Positions 1 through 5,419 of a stretch of DNA of 6,448 nucleotides are shown here, in pieces. The DNA comes from an uncultured Collinsella sp. (lineage in GTDB: Bacteria; Actinomycetota; Coriobacteriia; Coriobacteriales; Coriobacteriaceae): assembly GCA_902491915.1 (NCBI GenBank), contig CABUJL010000100.1:1-6448 (forward strand), written 5' to 3'. Made by a program: the position numbers and the translations under genes. The notes beneath the pieces were generated by a model. It ran no database searches. It saw only the letters and a list, made by a program, of their open reading frames with translations, and was not told the DNA's origin. Position 1 is the stretch's first letter. Every line of letters starts with the position of its first letter.

Positions 1-1
1 T

Positions 2-943
2 GTGGCCGAGATCGTACTCGTCGATAACGACTTTGCCTCGATGCCCGCCGTGGTGGCCGAGGGCCGTCGCTCCATCAACAACCTGCAGCGCTCTGCGGCG
101 CTGTTCCTGACCAAGACGCTGTTCTCGATGGGCTTGGCGGCGCTGTGCATCGCGCTGCCGCCGTATCCCTTCGAGCCAATCCAGATGACGCTCATCAACT
201 TCTTCTGCATCGGCGCGCCGGGCTTTGTGCTGGGCCTGGAGCCCAACAACGCCCGCGTGAAGGGGTCGTTCTTGACCAACGTGCTTAAGCGTGCGCTGCC
301 GGCGTCGATTGCAGTCATTTTGGCCGCGGCGCTCGATATCTTTGTGGCGCGCGTATTTGGCTTTAGCCAGCTTACGCTTTCGACCATGTGCCTGCTCACG
401 TCGTGCGCGACGAGCGTCAGCCTGATCTGGCGCATCTCGCAGCCGCTCACGCCCTTGCGCGTGGTGCTTTTCGTGTTTGTCATCGCTGGTATTTTGACGG
501 GCGTTATCGGGTTCCCGGGGCTGCTGTCCATCGCCAACCTGTCGATGGGTCAGATGGTCATCTTGGCGGTTATCGTCGTCTTTACCTGTGCGGTGTTCTT
601 TAAACTCGCCACGATGATGGACTCGCTTAAGCCCCGTCGCCGTCACGCGGCAACCGGTTTTGGCCGTGGCGTGCGCGTTCGCCTGGGTCGCGGCGGCGGC
701 AAGGTGAGCTCGACGGGATCGACTGCCGGGCGTTTTGCCAAGCGCGTTGCCGCCGATATGGCGCAGCGCCGTGAGGCCCGCACTGTCCGCGAGGCCGAGG
801 CTCGTGCACTCGAGGGCGTGGCCCAGACCCAGCCCAAGAAAAAGAAGAGTGCCGGTGCCAAGCGCTCCCGCGTGACCAAATCGGCCCAGGGCATCAAGGT
901 ATCGATGCCCAGCAAGAAGAATAAGCCCGTAAAGAAAGACTAG
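2..943 (+). CDS. P-type cation-transporting ATPase, C-terminal part (5' end outside the window)
   Basis: This is the 3' part of a P-type ATPase that uses ATP to move a cation across the membrane. The GTG at position 2 is an internal valine codon, because the frame opens in the middle of a conserved domain. Residues are counted from that codon. The piece starts at the end of the P domain (VLVDNDF, residues 5-11), then the conserved stretch VVAEGRR (17-23) and FLTKT (35-39) leading into the membrane. Six hydrophobic helices follow at about 34-52, 60-79, 99-118, 124-143, 152-171 and 184-202, as expected for M5-M10. The loop IGAPGFVLGLEPN (70-82) resembles the CtpE-like branch of P-type ATPases, for which calcium transport has been reported in mycobacteria. 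The ion here is an inference. After the last helix comes an unusual basic tail (207-313) with a Gly/Arg-rich part and Lys/Arg clusters. The catalytic Asp and the ATP-binding domain lie upstream, outside the window. Confidence 0.88.
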   Translation: MAEIVLVDNDFASMPAVVAEGRRSINNLQRSAALFLTKTLFSMGLAALCIALPPYPFEPIQMTLINFFCIGAPGFVLGLEPNNARVKGSFLTNVLKRALPASIAVILAAALDIFVARVFGFSQLTLSTMCLLTSCATSVSLIWRISQPLTPLRVVLFVFVIAGILTGVIGFPGLLSIANLSMGQMVILAVIVVFTCAVFFKLATMMDSLKPRRRHAATGFGRGVRVRLGRGGGKVSSTGSTAGRFAKRVAADMAQRREARTVREAEARALEGVAQTQPKKKKSAGAKRSRVTKSAQGIKVSMPSKKNKPVKKD

Positions 944-954
944 CCCCAACGCCT

Positions 955-1031
955 CCCTAAGTTGCGGTGAAATAGGGACTGCTTAAGCGTTCTAACCTCC
1001 TATTCAGTCCCTATTTCACCGCAACTTAGGG
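955..1031. repeat. Perfect palindromic element, 27-bp arms (REP/MITE-like)
   Basis: The left arm (955-981) is the exact reverse complement of the right arm (1005-1031), with a 23-nt loop between them. One G-U pair (954/1032) can extend the stem in RNA. The arms contain the core GCGGTGAAATAGGGACTG and its complement. The element starts 11 nt after the stop codon of the ATPase gene. It has no run of T after the right arm, so it is not a standard intrinsic terminator, although so strong a stem could stop or stabilise transcripts. Its AT-richer core differs from the neighbouring genes. Arm length and intergenic position fit a dispersed REP or miniature transposable element, but no second copy is present in the window, so the class is an inference. 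Confidence 0.8.
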
Positions 1032-1080
1032 GTGAGCGGGGATGTTGAATTGGTGCCTTGCGCTTGTGGGGCCGTGTCGA

Positions 1081-1089
1081 TGTTATGCT
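1081..1089 (+). promoter_or_regulatory. Probable extended -10 promoter for the zinc-ribbon gene
   Basis: TGTTATGCT is an extended -10 element: TG, one base, then TATGCT at 1084-1089. It lies about 41 nt before the chosen GTG start. No good -35 box is seen at normal spacing; TTGCGC at 1058-1063 is 20 bp away, which is too far to be convincing. Extended -10 promoters often lack a strong -35 box. The rest of 1032-1080 shows nothing else recognisable. Confidence 0.42.
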
Positions 1090-1117
1090 CTAACCTCAAT
1101 TGTTTGAATTGCTTCGG

Positions 1118-1125
1118 AAAGAGGA
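1118..1125 (+). promoter_or_regulatory. Ribosome binding site fixing a GTG start
   Basis: AAAGAGGA ends 4 nt before the GTG at 1130. An upstream in-frame TTG at 1100 has no Shine-Dalgarno sequence in front of it, so this site decides the start. Confidence 0.7.
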
Positions 1126-1129
1126 TGCC

Positions 1130-2284
1130 GTGATCTGCCCGCATTGCCTAAAGACCATCGAGGACGGCGCCTCGTTCTGCCCCTATTGCAACGCATACGT
1201 TGGTCCGGGCGATGGCCCCGAGCATACCGAGTTCGTGTTCTGCGACGGCTGCGGCGCCCGTCTGTCCCCGCATGACCGTACCTGTCCCAAGTGCGGTCGC
1301 CCCGCGCCTGGCATCCTTTCCGAGGACGCGGCCGCATCCGACCTGGCCGCAGGGCGTACGGCCGGCTTTCCGCGCCTGACGCAGGAACAGATCGATACCG
1401 AGGTGCCCCATGCGCCGGCATCTGCCGCCGCGGTGCTCTCCGACGCAGCCGACCCCAACGAGACCTGCGTGCTGCCTGCCTTCGATAAGGACTTTGGCAT
1501 CCCTAAGGTCGATATCCCCACGCCGGTGTCCCTGCGCGATGATGCCCAGCCCAAAAAGCAAAAGCCCAAGCGCAAGGTCCACCCCGACGAGGACGCCTAT
1601 CACAAGCACAAGCGCCATATCCCCAAACCGCTCATCGTCATCGCGGTGCTCGCCGCCTTGTGCGGTGGTGCGTATTGGTTTGTGACTGCCGATCCCATGG
1701 GCGTCATGCCCGGCTTCTACGACCAGTTTGGCCAGGCCGCCAAGACCACCTTCCCGTCGCGCCAAAAGGGCGAGGCCACCGAGAAAGAGCCCAAGCAAGA
1801 GGATGCGTCCGAGGTCGTTCAGGAGGAGACCGTCTTAACCGACGACCAGCTCTACACCAGGCTCGACGGCCTGTATCAGACCATCGTGTCGTACAGCGAC
1901 GATGATCAGATCGGCGAGGTCATCGATTCGTTTAATAACGGCTATCTGCGTACGCCGCTCTCCACCCGTCAGGAGCTGTCGCAGAGCGCCTATGCCCTGC
2001 GCGATCAGATTAAAAAGACCCAGGATGAGCTCAACAACCTCAAGGTTCAGGACGACACGGTCTATGCGGAGGACATCGATCATCTAAAGCAGCTTGCCCA
2101 GTGGATGTACGAGCGTGTCGACGTGATCTGCCAGAGCTGGGATATCTCGCTGTCCATTCCCGACGGCGAGTCGCTAAGCGCTCGTCAGAGCGAGATCCTG
2201 GCGCCCATCGCACAAGGCGGCAACAGCGCGCTTAACCAGTACGACGCCAACGTGAGTGCATGGAGGCCGCAGCAACGTTCGTAA
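1130..2284 (+). CDS. Double zinc-ribbon single-pass membrane protein of unknown function
   Basis: A 384-residue protein; the GTG start is preferred over the TTG at 1100 because of the ribosome binding site and because the product then begins MICPHC, typical of zinc-ribbon proteins. Two zinc ribbons are seen: C3-x2-C6-x10-C17-x2-C20 and C38-x2-C41-x10-C52-x2-C55. A low-complexity linker (about 60-150) and a Lys/His/Arg-rich stretch (about 140-166) lead to one membrane helix (about 168-186). The positive charges before the helix predict a cytoplasmic N terminus and an outer C terminus. Outside there is a charged linker (about 190-235), then a mostly helical domain (236-384) with a heptad-like stretch. 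I do not recognise that domain. The ribbons may bind protein or nucleic acid, and all eight cysteines are present, so metal binding is likely. The gene seems to have its own promoter. Its function is unknown; an envelope sensor or scaffold role is only a guess. Confidence 0.86.
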   Translation: MICPHCLKTIEDGASFCPYCNAYVGPGDGPEHTEFVFCDGCGARLSPHDRTCPKCGRPAPGILSEDAAASDLAAGRTAGFPRLTQEQIDTEVPHAPASAAAVLSDAADPNETCVLPAFDKDFGIPKVDIPTPVSLRDDAQPKKQKPKRKVHPDEDAYHKHKRHIPKPLIVIAVLAALCGGAYWFVTADPMGVMPGFYDQFGQAAKTTFPSRQKGEATEKEPKQEDASEVVQEETVLTDDQLYTRLDGLYQTIVSYSDDDQIGEVIDSFNNGYLRTPLSTRQELSQSAYALRDQIKKTQDELNNLKVQDDTVYAEDIDHLKQLAQWMYERVDVICQSWDISLSIPDGESLSARQSEILAPIAQGGNSALNQYDANVSAWRPQQRS

Positions 2285-2320
2285 TTTGTTGCCCTCCGGC
2301 GGCATAACCTGCGTGCGCAA

Positions 2321-2350
2321 TTGATGGAAGCCCGTGCTTATTGCTACAAT
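2321..2350 (+). promoter_or_regulatory. Promoter of the cyclophilin-TPR operon
   Basis: TTGATG at 2321-2326 (4 of 6 to the -35 consensus) is followed after 18 bp by TACAAT at 2345-2350 (5 of 6 to the -10 consensus), with the extended-10 TG at 2342-2343. Transcription should start near 2357, leaving a leader of about 33 nt with a strong ribosome binding site. The -35 box overlaps an in-frame TTG and ATG (2321, 2324) that could be mistaken for the gene's start. The rest of 2285-2389 shows no terminator with a T run. Confidence 0.68.
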
Positions 2351-2376
2351 TCGTACAAATATGCTTTAAACGCACG

Positions 2377-2384
2377 AGGAAGGA
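2377..2384 (+). promoter_or_regulatory. Ribosome binding site fixing the cyclophilin ATG
   Basis: AGGAAGGA ends 5 nt before the ATG at 2390. It selects that ATG over the upstream in-frame starts at 2321 and 2324, which fall inside the promoter. Confidence 0.8.
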
Positions 2385-2389
2385 ACCAC

Positions 2390-2932
2390 ATGTTTGGTTT
2401 TAAGAAAGAGCTCTATACGCCCGAGTACCAGCTCGTCGGTGACGAGTGCGCGGTGATCGAGACGTCGAAGGGTACCATCAAGGTCAAGTTTGACGGTGAG
2501 GGCGCCCCCATCCATGTGGCGAACTTCTGCGAGCTTTCCACTATGGGCTTTTATGACGGTCTTAAGTTCCATCGCTATGTGCCCGGCTTTGTGATCCAGG
2601 GCGGCGATCCCAATACCCGCGATATGTCCGGCGCCGACGTCGCTGCCGGCCTTGAGGGTCCCGACGGCATGCCCGGTACCGGCGGCCCCGGCTACTGCAT
2701 CAAGGGCGAGTTTGCCACCAATCCGCGCAACAGCCATGTTGACGGCGCGCTTGCCATGGCCCGCTCCATGGATCCCGATTCCGCGGGCTCGCAGTTCTAC
2801 TTCTGCCTGGGTGCCCAGCACAACCTCGACTCCGGCTATACCGTCTTTGGCACCACGGTCGAGGGCCTCGACGTCATCTCGCAGCTGCGCGCCGGCGACG
2901 AGATCGTTCATGTCGAGATCGTTCACGAGTAA
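2390..2932 (+). CDS. Cyclophilin-type peptidyl-prolyl cis-trans isomerase (cytoplasmic)
   Basis: A 180-residue cyclophilin, an enzyme that speeds cis-trans isomerisation of bonds before proline and so assists protein folding. Conserved signatures are visible: the entry strand VIETSKGTIKVKF (22-34), FHRYVPGFVIQGGDP (60-74) and MARSMDPDSAGSQFYFCL (123-140), then LD and VFG (146-154). By alignment to human CypA, R62 matches the catalytic Arg55, F67 matches Phe60, Q70 matches Gln63 and F136-F138 the SQF core. The Trp121 position is N145 here, a change that in other cyclophilins lowers cyclosporin binding. Compared with minimal bacterial cyclophilins it has an N-terminal extension of about 20 residues and an insert (about 75-96) between GGDP and GTGGPGY. 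There is no signal peptide, so it should act in the cytoplasm. It lies 11 nt before the TPR gene and is probably co-transcribed with it. Confidence 0.93.
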   Translation: MFGFKKELYTPEYQLVGDECAVIETSKGTIKVKFDGEGAPIHVANFCELSTMGFYDGLKFHRYVPGFVIQGGDPNTRDMSGADVAAGLEGPDGMPGTGGPGYCIKGEFATNPRNSHVDGALAMARSMDPDSAGSQFYFCLGAQHNLDSGYTVFGTTVEGLDVISQLRAGDEIVHVEIVHE

Positions 2933-2938
2933 AGGGGA
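2933..2938 (+). promoter_or_regulatory. Ribosome binding site fixing a TTG start
   Basis: AGGGGA directly follows the cyclophilin stop codon and ends 5 nt before the TTG at 2944. The spacing supports TTG as the true start of the TPR gene and suggests translational coupling with the gene before it. Confidence 0.72.
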
Positions 2939-2943
2939 CTTCC

Positions 2944-4239
2944 TTGAATAGCAAGCTGATCCAACAGGGCCGCGCCGCTTATCGCGCGGGTGATTTTTCC
3001 GCTGCCGCCCAGATGCTTGGCGCGGCAAAGACTCCCAACGAGATCATGGGTGAGGCCGACCACCTGCGCGGCAACGCCCTGATGCATCTGGGCATGTACG
3101 CCGAGGCCGCCGAGGCCTACGCCGCCGCGCTCAACGACGGCGCCTATGGCAAGCGCGGCGCCCTGCTCACCAACCGCGGCAAGGCACTCGCCGCGGTGGG
3201 CGACTACACCACGGCCGCCCAGGCGTTCTCTGCAGCTACCCAGGATGCTTCCTACGCCACGCCTTTTAAGGCCTACCTGGGTCTGGGCAACGCGCTGTTC
3301 CAGTCGGGCGACTACGCCAACGCCGGTACTGCCTTCCGTCAGGCCGCCATCGACGGCGCCAACCCGGCTCCTGCCGCTGCCCTCGGCGATCTGGGCCGCT
3401 GCTTTATCAAGCTCGGCCGCCCCGCGGACGCCGTTGAGACCTACCGCACGGCTATCGACTTTGCCGGCCCGCGCGACGATACGCGCGCCCTCAACGCCGG
3501 CATGGGCCAAGCGCTATCCGCCGCCGGCCGTCCCTCCGATGCGCTCGATGCCTTTAACGCCGCTACCGCTGACGGTATCTATCAGCTCACGCCCGAGCAG
3601 GCCGACGAGCTTGCCCGCGTGCACGACTCGCTCGCCGCGCTTTCGGCCCAGACGGCCCTGTCCACGGCCCCGGCTCCCGCGATGGACGCTCCCGCTGTCG
3701 ACCCGCTCGATCCCACGGGCGCGACCGGTCAGTTTATGCCCGACCCCTCTGACACCGGCTTCTTTACGCTGTCCGAGTCCGAGATGGTCCAGCAGGACCG
3801 CAAGCAGGCCAAGGTTCGTCGTCGCCACCGCCACACGGGTCTCAAGATCTTCCTGGTACTGCTTCTGCTCATCGTGATCGCTGCCGGCGGTCTTGGCTAT
3901 GCTTATACGCGCGGCATGGGCTACCCCTCGCAGGAGTCCGTCATCACCGACCTGTTCCAGGCTGCCGGCGACGGCGATACCGCCAAGGCCGAGTCCTGCC
4001 TGGCCTCGAGCCTGTCCGAGGACGCCAAGGCGATGATCATCTCCTCGATCCCGCAGGGCGCCACCGTCTCCATCGAGGGTATGGATCAGTCCATGACCGA
4101 GACCACCGCCAAGGTGAAGGCTTCGCTGTCCAAGGGCGGCGAGCAGGAGTACACCGTTAAATTCGTTCGCTCCGACAACCATATCGGTTGGGCCGTTTCC
4201 TCCTTCGACATCGATTTCTCGGCCGCTGACAACCAGTAG
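2944..4239 (+). CDS. TPR-repeat single-pass membrane protein with an outer C-terminal domain
   Basis: A 431-residue protein starting at TTG. About six tetratricopeptide repeats fill the first half, at roughly residues 4-32, 36-66, 72-101, 106-136, 143-173 and 179-209, with the usual pattern (for example LGxxxFQSGDYANAxxAF in the fourth). TPR helices form a surface for binding partner proteins. A Pro/Ala/Asp-rich linker (about 225-285) and a basic stretch (KVRRRHRH) precede one membrane helix (about 302-321), so the TPR part should be cytoplasmic and the C terminus outside. The outer part (330-431) is about 100 residues and starts with a helix (SVITDLFQAAGDGD) followed by a region that could be beta sheet; the pattern recalls small NTF2-like or DUF4878-like domains, a weak resemblance. 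It ends 115 nt before mreB, with a terminator between. No partner or function can be named from sequence. Confidence 0.87.
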   Translation: MNSKLIQQGRAAYRAGDFSAAAQMLGAAKTPNEIMGEADHLRGNALMHLGMYAEAAEAYAAALNDGAYGKRGALLTNRGKALAAVGDYTTAAQAFSAATQDASYATPFKAYLGLGNALFQSGDYANAGTAFRQAAIDGANPAPAAALGDLGRCFIKLGRPADAVETYRTAIDFAGPRDDTRALNAGMGQALSAAGRPSDALDAFNAATADGIYQLTPEQADELARVHDSLAALSAQTALSTAPAPAMDAPAVDPLDPTGATGQFMPDPSDTGFFTLSESEMVQQDRKQAKVRRRHRHTGLKIFLVLLLLIVIAAGGLGYAYTRGMGYPSQESVITDLFQAAGDGDTAKAESCLASSLSEDAKAMIISSIPQGATVSIEGMDQSMTETTAKVKASLSKGGEQEYTVKFVRSDNHIGWAVSSFDIDFSAADNQ

Positions 4240-4261
4240 TGACCTTATGAGATTTGGTTCT

Positions 4262-4294
4262 GCCCGGCGCTTCACCGCAAGTGAGGTGCCGGGC
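4262..4294 (+). terminator. Terminator-like hairpin after the TPR gene
   Basis: GCCCGGC (4262-4268) pairs with GCCGGGC (4288-4294), and the stem continues inward to 14 bp with two G-U pairs, around a 5-nt loop (4276-4280). It lies 22 nt after the TPR stop codon, which fits the end of the cyclophilin-TPR operon. The tract after the stem (TTGCGCTAGT) is poor in T, so termination may be incomplete or need help from a factor. Confidence 0.55.
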
Positions 4295-4303
4295 TTGCGC
4301 TAG

Positions 4304-4309
4304 TATGAT
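4304..4309 (+). promoter_or_regulatory. Probable -10 box of the mre operon
   Basis: TATGAT matches 5 of 6 bases of the -10 consensus. With 17-bp spacing the -35 position is GTGAGG (4281-4286, 3 of 6), which lies in the right arm of the preceding hairpin. Transcription would start near 4316, giving a leader of about 39 nt before mreB. The weak -35 box lowers confidence. Read-through from upstream is also possible. Confidence 0.45.
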
Positions 4310-4344
4310 GGGCTAGTAGTTTTCCAGCAATCATCCAACACATC

Positions 4345-4349
4345 AGGAG
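4345..4349 (+). promoter_or_regulatory. Ribosome binding site fixing the TTG start of mreB
   Basis: AGGAG lies 5 nt before the TTG at 4355. The next in-frame ATG (4367) would be 17 nt away, too far, so TTG is the better start. Confidence 0.75.
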
Positions 4350-4354
4350 TTGCG

Positions 4355-5398
4355 TTGTTTTCTTTGATGGATATGTTCTTCGGTAGCTATGCGGGCGATC
4401 TCGCCATCGACCTCGGCACCGCCAATACGCTCGTCTCCGTGCGCGGCAAGGGCATCGTCATCCGCGAGCCCTCCGTTGTCGCTATCGACAAGAACGACGA
4501 GCGCATCCTGGCAGTCGGCATCGAGGCCAAGCGCATGCTCGGCCGTACGCCCGGCAACATCGTGGCCGTTCGTCCCCTTAAGGACGGCGTCATCGCCGAC
4601 TTCGATGTCACCGAGGCCATGCTTCGCTACTTTATCGACAAGGCTTCCGAGAAGCGCTATCCGTGGACTCCGCGTCCGCGCGTCGTCGTCTGCGTTCCCT
4701 CCGGCGTCACGTCGGTCGAGAAGCGCGCCGTCTTTGAGGCTACGATCCAGGCCGGCGCTCGCCAGGCCTACCTGATCGAGGAGCCCATGGCGGCTGCCAT
4801 CGGCGCCGACCTACCCGTCGAGGAGCCCACGGGCTCCATGGTCATCGATATCGGCGGCGGCACCACCGAGGTCGCCGTTATCGCTATGGGCGGTATTGTC
4901 GTGTCGCAGTCCATCCGCATTGCCGGCGACGAGTTCGACCAGGCTATCCTCACCCATGTTCGCGATGCCTACAACCTGGCTATTGGCGAGCGCACGGCCG
5001 AGGACATCAAGATCAAGGTCGGCTCCGCCGTGCCGCTCAAGGATGAGCTCGACGTCGAGGTCAACGGCCGCGACGTTATCACGGGCCTGCCCAAGACCGT
5101 GCGTATCGAGAGCGAGGAGATTCGTCGCGCGCTTAACAAGCCGCTCGACGAGATGGCCAAGGCCGTTAAGGACGCTCTGGACGCCACGCCGCCCGATCTT
5201 GCCTCGGACCTTATGTACTACGGCATTCTGCTGACCGGCGGCGGCGCGCTGCTGCGTGGCCTCGACGTGCGCCTGCGCGACGAGACCGGCGTTTCGGTCA
5301 ACGTCAGCCCCACGGCGCTCGATAATGTCGTAAACGGCTGCGCCCGCGTGCTCGAGGCCAACGCCTTTGACGGTGGCTTCGTCCAAACCAATGCTTAA
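4355..5398 (+). CDS. mreB: Rod shape-determining protein MreB (actin homologue)
   Basis: A 347-residue protein, full length for MreB. MreB is a bacterial actin that binds ATP, forms antiparallel filaments on the inner face of the membrane and steers lateral-wall synthesis by the elongasome. The actin-fold motifs are clear: phosphate-1 IDLGTANTLV (18-27), the catalytic region LIEEPMAAAIG (140-150), phosphate-2 DIGGGTTE (165-172) and the adenosine motif GILLTGGGALLRG (290-302). The first ten residues (MFSLMDMFFG) are hydrophobic and could help membrane attachment, as amphipathic N termini do in other MreB proteins. The TTG start is supported by AGGAG at a 5-nt distance. mreC follows after 21 nt in the same direction. 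The family includes the close paralogue Mbl, but the adjacent mreC supports MreB. No broken motif is seen. Confidence 0.97.
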   Translation: MFSLMDMFFGSYAGDLAIDLGTANTLVSVRGKGIVIREPSVVAIDKNDERILAVGIEAKRMLGRTPGNIVAVRPLKDGVIADFDVTEAMLRYFIDKASEKRYPWTPRPRVVVCVPSGVTSVEKRAVFEATIQAGARQAYLIEEPMAAAIGADLPVEEPTGSMVIDIGGGTTEVAVIAMGGIVVSQSIRIAGDEFDQAILTHVRDAYNLAIGERTAEDIKIKVGSAVPLKDELDVEVNGRDVITGLPKTVRIESEEIRRALNKPLDEMAKAVKDALDATPPDLASDLMYYGILLTGGGALLRGLDVRLRDETGVSVNVSPTALDNVVNGCARVLEANAFDGGFVQTNA

Positions 5399-5405
5399 TT
5401 TCCAA

Positions 5406-5413
5406 AAGGTGGA
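5406..5413 (+). promoter_or_regulatory. Ribosome binding site fixing the TTG start of mreC
   Basis: AAGGTGGA ends 6 nt before the TTG at 5420. It is close to the Shine-Dalgarno consensus and supports a TTG start in the 21-nt gap between mreB and mreC. Confidence 0.75.
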
Positions 5414-5419
5414 TTCCAT

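Noticed and set aside
2..4. GTG at the window edge as the start of the first gene
   Set aside because: The frame opens within the conserved end of a P-type ATPase P domain, so the gene must begin upstream, and no ribosome binding site can be seen.
991..1097. Nine-base repeat TCTAACCTC at 991-999 (palindrome loop) and 1089-1097 (near the predicted transcript start)
   Set aside because: Short and seen only twice, so chance is a sufficient explanation without comparative data.
1100..1129. In-frame TTG at 1100 as the start of the zinc-ribbon gene
   Set aside because: No Shine-Dalgarno sequence precedes it, while GTG at 1130 has AAAGAGGA at a good distance and gives the typical MICPHC beginning.
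1125..1133. Two-codon open frame ATG-CCG-TGA overlapping the GTG start at 1130
   Set aside because: The ribosome binding site serves GTG equally well, and so short a frame is expected by chance.
2262..2297. Hairpin over the stop codon of the zinc-ribbon gene as a terminator
   Set aside because: GGAGG/CCTCC and GCAAC/GTTGC can pair, but a 5-nt bulge breaks the stem and no T run follows.
2899..2925. Near-tandem 12-nt repeat at the end of the cyclophilin gene (DEIVH-VEIVH)
   Set aside because: It reflects a common cyclophilin C-terminal strand pattern coded with the same preferred codons, not a repeat element.
3514..4275. Long antisense open frame, as well as those at 1148-1798, 2366-3028, 2923-3510 and 4811-5419
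   Set aside because: They mirror well-supported + strand genes, arise from the GC-rich codon pattern, show no recognisable domain and no ribosome binding site that I could find.
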